Below, piece after piece: positions 20,864 to 28,613 of a stretch of 64,000 nucleotides of DNA. The stretch is from a virus, in the IMG/VR virus record IMGVR_UViG_3300034073_004109, positions 1 to 64,000 of that record; one strand, written 5' to 3'. The notes below the pieces were generated by a model. It saw nothing but the letters and a program-made list of their open reading frames with translations, had not been told where the DNA came from and ran no database searches. The position numbers and the translations under genes were made by a program. Numbering within the stretch: the first letter of the stretch is position 1; the number at the start of each line of letters is the position of its first letter.

Positions 20864-21295
20864 ATGAAACCCAAGACGCGGTTTGACCTTGTGCCATTTG
20901 CCGCACTCGAGGAGATTGCCGATGTCCTGACCTACGGCGCCGACAAGTATTCCGCCAATAACTGGTGCCGTGGTACCCCCTGGAGCCGCTATTTCTCGGC
21001 GCTCTGCAGGCATATCTTCGCCTGGTGGCGCGGCGAGAATACGGACCCCGAGACCGGGCTCTCGCATCTAGCCCATGCCGGCTGCTGCTTGATCTTCCTC
21101 ATGGAATACCAGCGCAACCGCTGGGGCGACGACGACCGTTTCGTCAAGCCCGACGGAGAAGCCTTCATGAAGCATGACGGCAGGCAGCCCCTGCATAGCC
21201 AAGCCCAAGCCTGCTGGGTCGATCGCACCGGCTCTCAGCGCTGCCAGGACATAGGCAGCTCTGAACTCGGCAACGATGACGACGGTTGCGAGTGA
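20864..21295 (+). CDS. dATP/dGTP diphosphohydrolase-like protein (DUF5664), 143 aa
   Basis: The N-terminal 80 residues match, by memory, the phage dATP/dGTP diphosphohydrolase N-terminal family (Pfam PF18909, former DUF5664): KTRFDLVPFAALEEIADVLT, YGADKYSANNW, RHIFAWWRGENTDPETGLSH, LAHAGCCLIFLMEYQ. These are all-alpha NTP pyrophosphatases of MazG type, with acidic residues in the EEIADV helix and His in the ETGLSH..H element. Members reshape the dNTP pool; some work beside PurZ in phages that replace adenine by diaminopurine, but no PurZ is present in this window. The Gly/Asp-rich C-terminus is unassigned. It has its own promoter. Confidence 0.65.
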   Translation: MKPKTRFDLVPFAALEEIADVLTYGADKYSANNWCRGTPWSRYFSALCRHIFAWWRGENTDPETGLSHLAHAGCCLIFLMEYQRNRWGDDDRFVKPDGEAFMKHDGRQPLHSQAQACWVDRTGSQRCQDIGSSELGNDDDGCE

Positions 21296-21304
21296 CGCGT
21301 TGGT

Positions 21305-21646
21305 TCAGCCGATTCCGAACTGGTTGTTGATCGCGCTGATCCGATCACTGAGTGCAGCCAGCTGATCATTGATTTGCTTGTTCAAGCCAGGGGGCTGCTG
21401 CTGCGCGGGGAACGCAGCTGCCTGCCTGGCCTGTTGCTGGCTCTCGGCCATGCGGCGGGCCTCGATGGCAGCTGCCTGAGCGAACGCGTTTTGCACTTCT
21501 GCCCGGGTAATCAGCTCAGGCATGGCCTGCTCGAGGGCACTGATGCGGCCGCTGGATTTCTTGTGCTGCGCTGCCAGGACCAGCCCCTGGCCGGAGAGCA
21601 CGCCGATCAGCGCCGCTGCTGCACCGGCCACGAACGATTCGAGCAT
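21305..21646 (-). CDS. Membrane-anchored coiled-coil protein, 113 aa
   Basis: The N-terminal segment FVAGAAAALIGVLSGQGLVL spans the membrane once, followed by helices rich in Ala and Gln (AFAQAAAIEARRMAESQQQA) and a C-terminal heptad pattern (QINDQLAALSDRISAINNQF). Directly downstream of the lysin gene on the same strand, so a holin or spanin-like role in lysis is possible. Layout similar to the protein at 14336-14542. Confidence 0.5.
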   Translation of the reverse strand: MLESFVAGAAAALIGVLSGQGLVLAAQHKKSSGRISALEQAMPELITRAEVQNAFAQAAAIEARRMAESQQQARQAAAFPAQQQPPGLNKQINDQLAALSDRISAINNQFGIG

Positions 21647-21696
21647 GTCAATGGTGATCAGTCATCAAAATGTATCTCGTATCGCGCAGCCCCGCA

Positions 21697-22656
21697 CTAC
21701 GACATCCGCAAAATCGCGCGCACTCGTCTTGATAACTCCTGCTCCTTGCCGCGTGGAACTTGCGCCGCAGGGACATCAAACGCTTGTCCGCTGTAGTGGT
21801 AGGAGTTTGGCGAGTGCCCGCCCACTGCATTCACTCCCTTGAGCTCGGTTGTCTTAATGCCGGCTTGGTTCAGTAATGACGCAGCGGCCCTGGCTTCTTC
21901 CGGCGTGGAGAAGGCCAGGTGCTCGTGGTAGTTCTCCCCGCCGTGGTCGTCTCGATATCCAGCATGGGAGCGATCACCTGTCAGATATTCGATGGGCTTG
22001 AACCCGCCTGCGGATGTGGCGGGTGTCATTGCATCGAGGCCGCCTGTCTCGACGATCTGCTTGGTCTCCTGCGGCGTCTCCGGATTCAGTGACGCGATTG
22101 CAACCGCCAACGGGCTCTGCGCTGCCATGCGCTGGCCGCTGGAGGTTCGTGCCACCGGTCGGTCCTGGTCTCCGCCAATCAGCGCGAGTGCTGTTGCTGC
22201 CACCGGATCCATCGTTTGCTGTGGCGCTGCAGTGCTGGCCACCGGCTGAACGGATGGGAGACCCCCGATCTCAAGTCCACCACCGCCAGACAGACTCGGC
22301 ATCGGATCTTTGCTGGCCGCGCCGGCGGTTGTCCAGGCATTGATGCCGGAGCTCTTGAGGATCCTGGCTGCGGCCTGGGCGTTCTTCCAGGGATCCTTGA
22401 GATCGTCGTACGAGCGAACACCAATATCAGCAAATTGCCTCAGTCGCTCTTGCCCTAGTTGATAGCCGGGCTGATCAATCATGTTGATCTGCCACAAGCC
22501 ATAACTGTTGTCACCGGTTGCCCGGTTTGGGTTGTGCGCCAACGGGTTTAGACCTGACTCCCGTTTGGCGATATTCACCATCAAGGGAACTTTGTCCTCG
22601 GGGACCCCAGCGCGCCGCAGAAGCTCAGCTACTTGGCCTTCCGAAAGCGCCGCCAT
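21697..22656 (-). CDS. Two-domain lysin: transglycosylase-like and M15-type peptidase, 319 aa
   Basis: Residues about 8-120 are lysozyme/SLT-like: VNIAKRESGLNPLA with E33 as likely catalytic acid, then NSYGLWQIN and an AARILKSSG helix. A Ser/Pro/Gln linker follows. Residues about 235-315 have HAGYRDDHGGENYHEHLAF and HSPNSYHYSGQAFDV, the S-x-H-x-x-G-x-A-x-D pattern of M15 (VanY/DacB-type) metallopeptidases. The enzyme would cut both glycan and peptide bonds, either as a virion-associated entry lysin or at lysis. ATG 22656 overlaps the TGA of the NblA-like gene (TGATG), so both are translated together. The three-domain endolysin at 48.7 kb is a second wall hydrolase. Confidence 0.7.
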   Translation of the reverse strand: MAALSEGQVAELLRRAGVPEDKVPLMVNIAKRESGLNPLAHNPNRATGDNSYGLWQINMIDQPGYQLGQERLRQFADIGVRSYDDLKDPWKNAQAAARILKSSGINAWTTAGAASKDPMPSLSGGGGLEIGGLPSVQPVASTAAPQQTMDPVAATALALIGGDQDRPVARTSSGQRMAAQSPLAVAIASLNPETPQETKQIVETGGLDAMTPATSAGGFKPIEYLTGDRSHAGYRDDHGGENYHEHLAFSTPEEARAAASLLNQAGIKTTELKGVNAVGGHSPNSYHYSGQAFDVPAAQVPRGKEQELSRRVRAILRMS

Positions 22657-22997
22657 CAGTCTTCAGATTCCAGGACAATTGCGTCCATGTCCAGTTCCAT
22701 TGTGGCATTTTCCCACAGGCCACGCATATAATCTTCTGCTTCTTCGTCACTCGGGACGTAGCCAAAAATCTCAGCGAAGTCTTCCTCAGTCTCAGGCGCA
22801 AACAGCGTCGCCCCCTCGTCCATCCTGAAGATGTAACCAGCTGATCGCGTCGTCGACAGAAAGATCTGCTTCTGCCGAAATCGCGCCTCCCAGCAATCGA
22901 GTAGCGCAGCTTTCAATTCGTCCCTTGAGAGGTCGCTGATCTCGAGTTCGATGCGGCGCAGTAGGTACTGCTGTTCGTGCGTCAGGTTCTCGTCCAT
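22656..22997 (-). CDS. NblA-like protein with acidic C-terminal extension, 113 aa
   Basis: ATG 22997 has a strong ribosome site (GGAGGAT, nine bases upstream). Residues 5-50 read LTHEQQYLLRRIELEISDLS, RDELKAALLDCWEARFRQKQ, the NblA/Ycf18 pattern (L-x-EQQ-x-x-L....e..isdlS.eel...L.......k..f). NblA brings phycobilisomes to Clp protease, and several cyanophages carry it. Unlike normal NblA (about 60 residues) a 60-residue acidic tail follows (ETEEDFAEIFGYVPSDEEAE; ATMELDMDAIVLESED). Its stop overlaps the lysin start; its first 206 bases overlap the HNH gene. The call is by pattern and could be a related small family. Confidence 0.45.
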   Translation of the reverse strand: MDENLTHEQQYLLRRIELEISDLSRDELKAALLDCWEARFRQKQIFLSTTRSAGYIFRMDEGATLFAPETEEDFAEIFGYVPSDEEAEDYMRGLWENATMELDMDAIVLESED

Positions 22998-23382
22998 GAG
23001 CCGATCCTCCGATGGTCCAGGGCTGAGCCACGCCTGGGCAGGAATATGGACGCATCCATTCCTCAATTCTGGCGGCTCGTTCAGTGCAGTAAAACTCCTG
23101 CTCTTGAAACCATTTGCGCCACTCCCGCACCGACCCCTTGGCGAGATTGCAGCGGCGGCAGGCGGGCACCAAATTGGAGCGCATGCTGCTGCCGCCCCAC
23201 GCCCGTGGCTTGATGTGGTCCAGGGTGAGATTGAGCCGGCTCCCGGCTTCATCGCTATCGCGCCCGCAGTAGGCGCAGCAGCCCCACTCTTCCTTGATTG
23301 ACTGCCGGAATCGGCGTCGCGCCGAACCCGGAGACAGATCGATGAGACTGAACACGTAGGTATCCCAGTGTTCCGGCGTCAT
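22792..23382 (-). CDS. HNH endonuclease, 196-codon frame
   Basis: The zinc-type HNH core is complete: CCAYCGRDS, LTLDHIKPRAWGG, NLVPACRRCNLAKGSVREW (two CxxC pairs, catalytic DH, N). Such nucleases cut or nick DNA and are common phage mobile or packaging-associated genes. The start region has SLIDLSPGSARRRFRQSIKE as seen in related phage enzymes. After about residue 110 the frame runs over the NblA-like gene and its Arg/Gly/Ala-rich reading is probably a neutral tail. ATG 23382. Confidence 0.7.
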   Translation of the reverse strand: MTPEHWDTYVFSLIDLSPGSARRRFRQSIKEEWGCCAYCGRDSDEAGSRLNLTLDHIKPRAWGGSSMRSNLVPACRRCNLAKGSVREWRKWFQEQEFYCTERAARIEEWMRPYSCPGVAQPWTIGGSAHGREPDARTAVPTAPHRTRDQRPLKGRIESCATRLLGGAISAEADLSVDDAISWLHLQDGRGGDAVCA

Positions 23383-23565
23383 CGGCGATGGTCCGTCGTG
23401 ACCTCACCGTAGGCAGAGCGATGCAGGGCGAAATCTGAGCGACCGATCCCGACTTCCTAGGATTGCAGCTTGCGAAGAGAAAGCTGTGGCATACTTCGCG
23501 CAGCAACGCACGACAGGTCGCGCATGACTGGGCAGGAGGCGCTTGAGCGCATCGCAGAGCGCGCC

Positions 23566-24816
23566 TTAGCGCAGCGTGATCTCCAGGCTCTCCAGTCCTC
23601 CGGGCCAGACAAGTTCGCTGACGAATTGCAGGATCACCGCCCGCAGTTCCTCGTCCGTCGCCAGTTCAAGCGTCCGCCGGTCTGCAAACAGCTCGACCAG
23701 AAGCTCATAGCGAGCTGAGCTATCCACTTGCTGCAGCGCCTGCAGCTGACGATGCAGCGCCGCCAACTTGTCCTCTAATCCATCGACTCCAGCAGCCTGC
23801 GCTGCCTGCAGCGCTGAGATCTGATTGCGAATTGGTCCGGCTTCCGCTGGCTCCTTCTTTTCGCTGATAGCTGCGCTGGCGAGCTCCGCTGCCTTGGTGG
23901 TCAACGCATCAATCACCTTCCTGCGCACCACCTCGACGCGGATGCCCTGCCCGTAGCGAGCGCAAATGCGGTTGTGGCATTTCAGGCGAGGGACCGCCCG
24001 ATCGCGGATGTTGTGCAGGGACTTGCCGCAGCTCTCGCAGCGCACCAGTCCGGTGAACAGATGCACGGTGTGAGCAGCTCTACCCCGCATGTTTGATCGG
24101 GCCTTGAGCTTGTTTTCAGCTTCCGCCCATTCCTGCCAGCTGATCAACGGTTTGGTCCCGCCGTGCTCGCCGCGCACGATGCCGCGCAACATCGGATTGG
24201 CAATCCAGCTTTTGACGCCCTTCGGGGTCCACTTCGATTGCGTCTTGGCGATCCAGCCAGAGACATTGAAGTCGAGCTCCATCAGCTCATCCCACATCTG
24301 GCGCGCGGCATCCCAGTGATCCGGGCATGGCACGACGTACTGCCCGTCGTAGCTGTATCCAAAGGGAACCTTGCCGCAGGCGTAGTACCCCTGGGCCTTG
24401 CGTCGCCTCAGACCGTCTCTGACCTTGGCTGCCGTGAGCCGGCTCTGCATCTGCGAGAACACGCTCATCATCCCGGCCTGCACGAAGCCGCCGATCGACT
24501 CGGTTTCAATGGTGCCGCCGACCAGGGCCACCACCTTGGTGCCGCGTGCGGCACAGAGCTCGAGGAATGCCATGTCATCCCCCGAGCGGCTCAGGCGAGA
24601 CTGATCCGCGACGACGACCTCGTCGACGCCGCCGCGACCAACCAGGGCCCAAAGCTCATCCCAGCCCGGACGCGCGTTGCCCTTGAAAGCTGACCTCCGC
24701 TCGGAAATGACCCGCTCACAGCCGGCACGCTTGAGCTCGACGACCTGGCCCTCGATCGACTTGTCCTGCTCCTCTTGGGCCGTCGAGGTGCGGGCGTATC
24801 CGATTCTCAAAACCAT
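23566..24816 (-). CDS. Large serine recombinase (integrase), 416 aa
   Basis: ATG 24816 gives MVLRIGYARTSTAQ with S11 as the catalytic nucleophile; the frame extends 31 codons upstream without homology. The resolvase domain has DQSRLSRSGDDMAF (R74-R77) and the E-helix SVFSQMQSRLTAAKVRDGLR. A recombinase domain with WTPKGVKSWIANPMLRGIVR follows (residues about 220-270), then a zinc ribbon (CESCGKSLH, KCHNRIC) and a coiled-coil tail. Members integrate phage or ICE genomes at att sites. The gene shows that this phage, or a recent ancestor, could integrate. An attP would be expected beside it (24817-24938 or 23383-23565); I cannot identify it by eye. Confidence 0.85.
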   Translation of the reverse strand: MVLRIGYARTSTAQEEQDKSIEGQVVELKRAGCERVISERRSAFKGNARPGWDELWALVGRGGVDEVVVADQSRLSRSGDDMAFLELCAARGTKVVALVGGTIETESIGGFVQAGMMSVFSQMQSRLTAAKVRDGLRRRKAQGYYACGKVPFGYSYDGQYVVPCPDHWDAARQMWDELMELDFNVSGWIAKTQSKWTPKGVKSWIANPMLRGIVRGEHGGTKPLISWQEWAEAENKLKARSNMRGRAAHTVHLFTGLVRCESCGKSLHNIRDRAVPRLKCHNRICARYGQGIRVEVVRRKVIDALTTKAAELASAAISEKKEPAEAGPIRNQISALQAAQAAGVDGLEDKLAALHRQLQALQQVDSSARYELLVELFADRRTLELATDEELRAVILQFVSELVWPGGLESLEITLR

Positions 24817-24938
24817 GGTTGACACACGCGCTGCAGGAGGCACACTTGCGGCGACCCCTGCTGGGGCTACGCAGCAGTAGGTCGACGGTATTCCAGAAAC
24901 GAGTACCACCTAAGACACACGACAGATCCTCTGCAGAA

Positions 24939-25352
24939 ATGCAACGCATTACAGAAGACACCGCCCTGTTCGGTTGGACGGAGCGCGACCTCGCCCAAGA
25001 AGCTCACGAGCTCACGATTTGCAGCATCGCAGTCGATGGACTCATGGAGCTCACCGGCGACGAGGACGATGACGAACTCGCCGCGAAAGTCGACAGCCAT
25101 CCCGCCGCACGGAGCGCCTCGGCCTTCCAGGAGTTCAAGGACTCCATCGAGCTCAAAATCGAAGAGGCTTTCGAGCAGGCAGCTCTGGCCTCGCACCCGA
25201 ACGCATTCAGCGCCGACAAAGTGACAGGTGGGCAGAACGTCACCAGAGTCACAGCCGTGTCCGCTGACGGCGGCAAGCAGGAGGGGGCATTGGTTGCGAT
25301 CCAGGTTTGGGTGCCCTGGAGCGCCCTGCCCGATGGCTTCCTTGCGGCCTAG
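24939..25352 (+). CDS. Unknown acidic protein, 137 aa
   Basis: ATG 24939; upstream in-frame sequence overlaps the integrase start. Acidic and helical (ELTICSIAVDGLMELTGDED; FKDSIELKIEEAFEQAALAS) with a strand-like C-terminus (EGALVAIQVWVPWSALPDGF). Divergent from the integrase, the usual place of an excision factor or regulator, but no HTH is visible. Confidence 0.55.
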   Translation: MQRITEDTALFGWTERDLAQEAHELTICSIAVDGLMELTGDEDDDELAAKVDSHPAARSASAFQEFKDSIELKIEEAFEQAALASHPNAFSADKVTGGQNVTRVTAVSADGGKQEGALVAIQVWVPWSALPDGFLAA

Positions 25353-25379
25353 TCGAGATCCCCTGGCTCCGCCCGCTCG

Positions 25380-26765
25380 TTAACGGAAGAACAGGCCGCC
25401 TGCCTCCGAGAGCCCCAGCTCGGGAACCGTAAAGGGACCGAGCTTCCACTTCCCACCGCGCCGCCGCGCCGCCTCCGCTCGCAGCAACTGAGGATTAGCG
25501 CTTGGACCTTGGGCACCGAACGCCCCGGGGTCCAAGCGCTTTTCTTCTGCGCGCTGCCGCTGGCTGGGCTTGGTACTGCCGCCCAGCTGCGACACCACCG
25601 CGACGGGATTGCCGATGCGAGCGCCGGTGGCCACAGCCGGCAGCACCTGGGTCGCGGCTGCCGGTGCCAGGCGCTGCAGCGCACCTGCGCCCATGCCGAC
25701 CACGGGAGCGGCAAGCAGGCCCGTGGCGTATTCCTGCGCTACCCGCTCACCCGCCTTGCGGACATTTCCGGTCTCGACCGCTTGGCGGAACTCCGGATCG
25801 AAGAGCGGAACCGATCCAGCTAGATCGGTCGTGGCATTGAAGCCAGTCCCGACAGCATTTCGCACCCTTTCAAAGGCGCGGCCAGCGCGAGCGTTCTCTG
25901 CGAACTGGATGGCCATGTCCTTCTCGTACGTCGCCGGGATCCTGGCGGGAGGATTCGAGAGGGCGCTGATCTTGTCCTGATAAGGGAAGATCCCTTCATC
26001 AGCCCAACCCCGTCCGATCTCCAGGCTTCCGTCCATGGCGGCGTCTGAGAGATCAGCGGCGTGAATCGAGCCGCCAGCCGTCCAGCGCTTCGGGGTGTAG
26101 CGGCCTTCATCGACGGCACGCTGATAGCCCTGAATCAATTCATCGGCGTACTTCTCGCCGCGAATCCGCGCAGTCCCAACATCCTGATCGGCGATAGCGC
26201 GAGTGTTGCGAGTCTGCGGGGTCGGCATGAAGCCTTCGTCCCAATCAAACTCGCCGGCATCCATGAAATCGAGGTCACCTCTCTTAAATGAGGGAGCGGC
26301 GAGATTGAAGACCCGGGTCAGATTTCCCTGCTTGGCTGTCAGGGAGTCTGCAAGCTTTTGGTCCCAGCTCCCTTCTCCGCCGGGCGCGAAGTAGCTGGGA
26401 TCTACGCCCTGTTCAATTTGCTCGAGCTTCCGAAGCGTAAATGCTTCGCGATCCGGCATGGTGCCGTAATTCACGAAGTTGCTGTAGTTCGGAGTGCCAG
26501 GCCCTCGATCGGGCCCATACCATCCAGGGTTGCCGTGAATCGCGCCTGACGCATACAGCTTGTCGAGCGCTGCGTGATCCGTGACGTTCTCGAGAAGCTC
26601 GCCATAGACCGTGGCCGGGACATTCGAGAAACGATGCCCCGCGTCATGGATCGCAAAGGGGCCGGACTCCAGCGGCGGCTGGACATCAAGGCCATAGGGA
26701 TTGACGAATTCCTCGCCAAGCTTCAGAACAGAAGTGCGCTTCTGACTTGGATCTCTAGGTGCCAT
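25380..26765 (-). CDS. Large virion-type protein, unknown, 461 aa
   Basis: ATG 26765 overlaps the stop of the previous gene by one base; six extra in-frame codons upstream are not needed. Begins MAPRDPSQKRTSVLKLGEEF; residues about 40-130 contain HDAGHRFSNVPATVYGE and many Tyr, Gly and Asn; an Ala/Gly-rich hydrophobic stretch (about 340-385) may interact with membrane. The C-terminus is basic. It is the last gene of the minus-strand virion unit. No family recognised. Confidence 0.55.
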   Translation of the reverse strand: MAPRDPSQKRTSVLKLGEEFVNPYGLDVQPPLESGPFAIHDAGHRFSNVPATVYGELLENVTDHAALDKLYASGAIHGNPGWYGPDRGPGTPNYSNFVNYGTMPDREAFTLRKLEQIEQGVDPSYFAPGGEGSWDQKLADSLTAKQGNLTRVFNLAAPSFKRGDLDFMDAGEFDWDEGFMPTPQTRNTRAIADQDVGTARIRGEKYADELIQGYQRAVDEGRYTPKRWTAGGSIHAADLSDAAMDGSLEIGRGWADEGIFPYQDKISALSNPPARIPATYEKDMAIQFAENARAGRAFERVRNAVGTGFNATTDLAGSVPLFDPEFRQAVETGNVRKAGERVAQEYATGLLAAPVVGMGAGALQRLAPAAATQVLPAVATGARIGNPVAVVSQLGGSTKPSQRQRAEEKRLDPGAFGAQGPSANPQLLRAEAARRRGGKWKLGPFTVPELGLSEAGGLFFR

Positions 26766-27043
26766 TACCAGCTCCAGTTGCAACTCCAGTAGCCCGGAGT
26801 GGTTTTGTCTTTTTTCTCGTCACAGTTGTGACGACTCTTGAAATCGGCGCGGCGATCCTCGTCGCCATGGCCGCCGCGCCCGCTTGGGCCATTGCGGTAG
26901 TTCTCCATCGACGGATCACCGAAGCGCACGATCTTGTCGGTGTCGCCATCTTTGACGACCACCGCAAACTTCTTACTCTCACCCGGCGTGCGCTTGGGCT
27001 TGTTGTAGCCCTCGAAGACTTCGCCGGCTTTGCGGACAGTCAT
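26765..27043 (-). CDS. Small motif protein (KTTPGYWSC, DUF6321-like), 92 aa
   Basis: FGDPSMENYRNGPSGRGGHG is followed by FKSRHNCDEKKDKTTPGYWS and CNWSW. This FGDP..M....R...f+aRHNC....KTT.GYWSC.W pattern recurs, as I recall, in capsid-associated phage and giant-virus proteins (DUF6321/DUF5754 type) of unknown role. The start overlaps the previous gene's stop (ATGA), making a pair of motif miniproteins. Confidence 0.65.
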   Translation of the reverse strand: MTVRKAGEVFEGYNKPKRTPGESKKFAVVVKDGDTDKIVRFGDPSMENYRNGPSGRGGHGDEDRRADFKSRHNCDEKKDKTTPGYWSCNWSW

Positions 27044-27165
27044 GGCTTGTCCTTCTTCGGCACGCAGTTCGGCACCTTTTTGCCGTCTTTGACCTTCATG
27101 CCGATGGCCTCATAGCCCTTCCAGCACGCATCCTTGAGTTTGTCGCCTGCTTTGCGGACTGCCAT
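27040..27165 (-). CDS. Small motif protein (ACWKGYEAIGMK), 41 aa
   Basis: ATG 27165, stop overlapping the next start (ATGA). The sequence contains DACWKGYEAIGMKVKDGKKV and ends PNCVPKKDKP. The C-W-x-GY-x-x-x-G-x-K-x-x-(x)-GK-x-V-PNCVP pattern is a short module common in structural proteins of marine phages and large algal viruses; here it stands alone as a gene. Role unknown, probably virion-associated. Confidence 0.6.
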   Translation of the reverse strand: MAVRKAGDKLKDACWKGYEAIGMKVKDGKKVPNCVPKKDKP

Positions 27166-27167
27166 GG

Positions 27168-27641
27168 TCAAGCTCTCTTGAGGAATCCAGGCAGGTCTTG
27201 GCCGTAATCAGGATTCTTGAGCAGGCGCTGACGCAGCTTCTCCCGCATCACCGGATCATTGGCATTCGGGATGCCTTCCACGTTCCGGCCAGGGATCTTG
27301 GGGTAACTCAGATCGAAGCTTGGACTGCCCGCCAGAATCTCAGGAGCTCCTTCTTCATCCCATTGCCCAGGGAACGCACGGTTCCGGTAGTCCTCCATCT
27401 GCTGCTCATATCGATCCTCTTCGCCCTCCTCCCAAGGGATGACAGGCATATTCGAGTAGTCGCCCTCTTGCGGGCCGCCACCAACCGTGTCTACTAGCGT
27501 TCCGGTGATGGCCTCAGCAATTTGCTGATCTTCTGGTGTCAGGATACGCGGATCGGTGCGACCTTGCTGCGACTGTCTGCCGATGTAATTCACTAGATCA
27601 GGCGACAGCCCAAGCCCTTCTCCAGCAAACGCTTGTCGCAC
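27168..27641 (-). CDS. Unknown virion-type protein, 157 aa, GTG start
   Basis: The frame begins with GTG 27641 without a clear ribosome site, so the start may differ. Contains LSPDLVNYIGRQSQQGRTDP, an acidic middle (PWEEGEEDRYEQQMEDYRNR) and a basic C-terminus (REKLRQRLLKNPDYGQDLP). Transcribed with the motif miniproteins. No family recognised. Confidence 0.5.
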   Translation of the reverse strand: MRQAFAGEGLGLSPDLVNYIGRQSQQGRTDPRILTPEDQQIAEAITGTLVDTVGGGPQEGDYSNMPVIPWEEGEEDRYEQQMEDYRNRAFPGQWDEEGAPEILAGSPSFDLSYPKIPGRNVEGIPNANDPVMREKLRQRLLKNPDYGQDLPGFLKRA

Positions 27642-27689
27642 TGTCCGGTAGTTAAGAGTTAGATCAAGTCTACAAAGACTTGCTTCTTC

Positions 27690-27905
27690 CTATTCCAAGT
27701 TCTCCTCCAAGATTGGCCGCAGTTGATCGGCAATCGGAAAGTGCCGCAGCAGTGCCTTGGCTTCTCGCCTGACTTCCCTTGGGATCCTCGGTGTCACTTT
27801 CGCGTTGGTCAGACGCAGCAAGAAATCGCGGGTCGCAACCACCGCTGCCACCCGCTGCGTTGTGCTGGAAATCTGAGCCCTAGGCCGCTGCGGAAAATTC
27901 AGCAT
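27690..27905 (-). CDS. BPSL0761-family small protein, 71 aa
   Basis: RVAAVVATRDFLLRLTNAKV, TPRIPREVRREAKALLRHFP matches the pattern of BPSL0761-type proteins (T..R..Av..tR.FL..L.dpk.tPrvP..vR..A..LLRHyP), found in bacteria and phages without known function. ATG 27905; the gene overlaps the neighbour at 27880 by 26 bases. Confidence 0.6.
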   Translation of the reverse strand: MLNFPQRPRAQISSTTQRVAAVVATRDFLLRLTNAKVTPRIPREVRREAKALLRHFPIADQLRPILEENLE

Positions 27906-28116
27906 CAGAAGCGCGGATCGATTCCTCTTCTTCGTCGAACCACATCAGCCGGGCTTCGGCTACATCAGCGCCGACGCGCTCAACGTACATCCGGTGCAGT
28001 CCTGTGTACGTGAAGCAGTGCTCAACGCTTGGATTGCTGCGATCAAACAACTCGTAGAGATACTCCACGTAGTCCGCTCGGTTCTGATCCTGCTGAACAG
28101 CTGCTGCCGTTTTCAT
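27880..28116 (-). CDS. Unknown small acidic protein, 78 aa
   Basis: ATG 28116 (MKTAAAVQQDQNRADYVEYL) is preferred; upstream codons look non-coding. Acidic C-terminus (LMWFDEEEESIRASDAEF). Divergent from the plus-strand gene at 28223; a bidirectional promoter should lie in 28117-28222. Function unknown. Confidence 0.5.
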   Translation of the reverse strand: MKTAAAVQQDQNRADYVEYLYELFDRSNPSVEHCFTYTGLHRMYVERVGADVAEARLMWFDEEEESIRASDAEFSAAA

Positions 28117-28222
28117 TTCACATCGCATCGTGCTTTGCAAGGCTAGGCAGTCAGGAACCGCTTGCCAAGGCTTGCGGCCCGCCTGATCAGGCCCATAATG
28201 AGCCCGACTCATCGCGCTAGCC

Positions 28223-28375
28223 GTGGACCTGCCGACTCCCGAACAGATCGACGCTCACTACAAGCAGTGGTTCACCGAGAACTACGTCGCCCCCTGCGGC
28301 AAGACCCCGCCGACCGTGATCGCCTTCGTGCAGGACGTGCTCGAGACCTTCATCAAACCGCAGCTCGAGCAGTGA
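28223..28375 (+). CDS. Unknown small protein, 50 aa, GTG start
   Basis: GTG 28223 encodes a product beginning MDLPTPEQIDAHYKQWFTEN and running YVAPCGKTPPTVIAFVQDVL to a helical end. Its TGA overlaps the ATG of the next gene (TGATG). The good codon pattern and coupling support it. Function unknown. Confidence 0.55.
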   Translation: MDLPTPEQIDAHYKQWFTENYVAPCGKTPPTVIAFVQDVLETFIKPQLEQ

Positions 28376-28566
28376 TGGACGCCTACCGGCTATCACTGAC
28401 CCGCAGCTACCCTGATGAGGAGTACTGCCAGACCATCACGGTTCGCGTCGAAACCGAGGAGATTCATGCCTTGGTGCATGCCTTCTCGGACTTCCTGGAA
28501 TCCTCGGGATTCCCCAGGGCTTCGATCGCGGCGTCGCTTCAGTCCGCCGCAGCACGCATTCTGTAG
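28375..28566 (+). CDS. Unknown small protein, 63 aa
   Basis: ATG 28375 overlaps the previous TGA. MDAYRLSLTRSYPDEEYCQT, then ITVRVETEEIHALVHAFSDF and a helix ending AARIL; beta-alpha layout. Family unknown; first plus-strand island within the virion module. Confidence 0.55.
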   Translation: MDAYRLSLTRSYPDEEYCQTITVRVETEEIHALVHAFSDFLESSGFPRASIAASLQSAAARIL

Positions 28567-28613
28567 GCCAAGGCGGGCGATGTTCTTACACTGAAGAGAG
28601 CATCGCCTGCTTT

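Noticed and set aside
20864-21295. Evidence for a diaminopurine (Z) genome
   Set aside because: Only a diphosphohydrolase-like gene is present. No PurZ and no DatZ-like HD enzyme are visible in the window, so the claim is not supported here.
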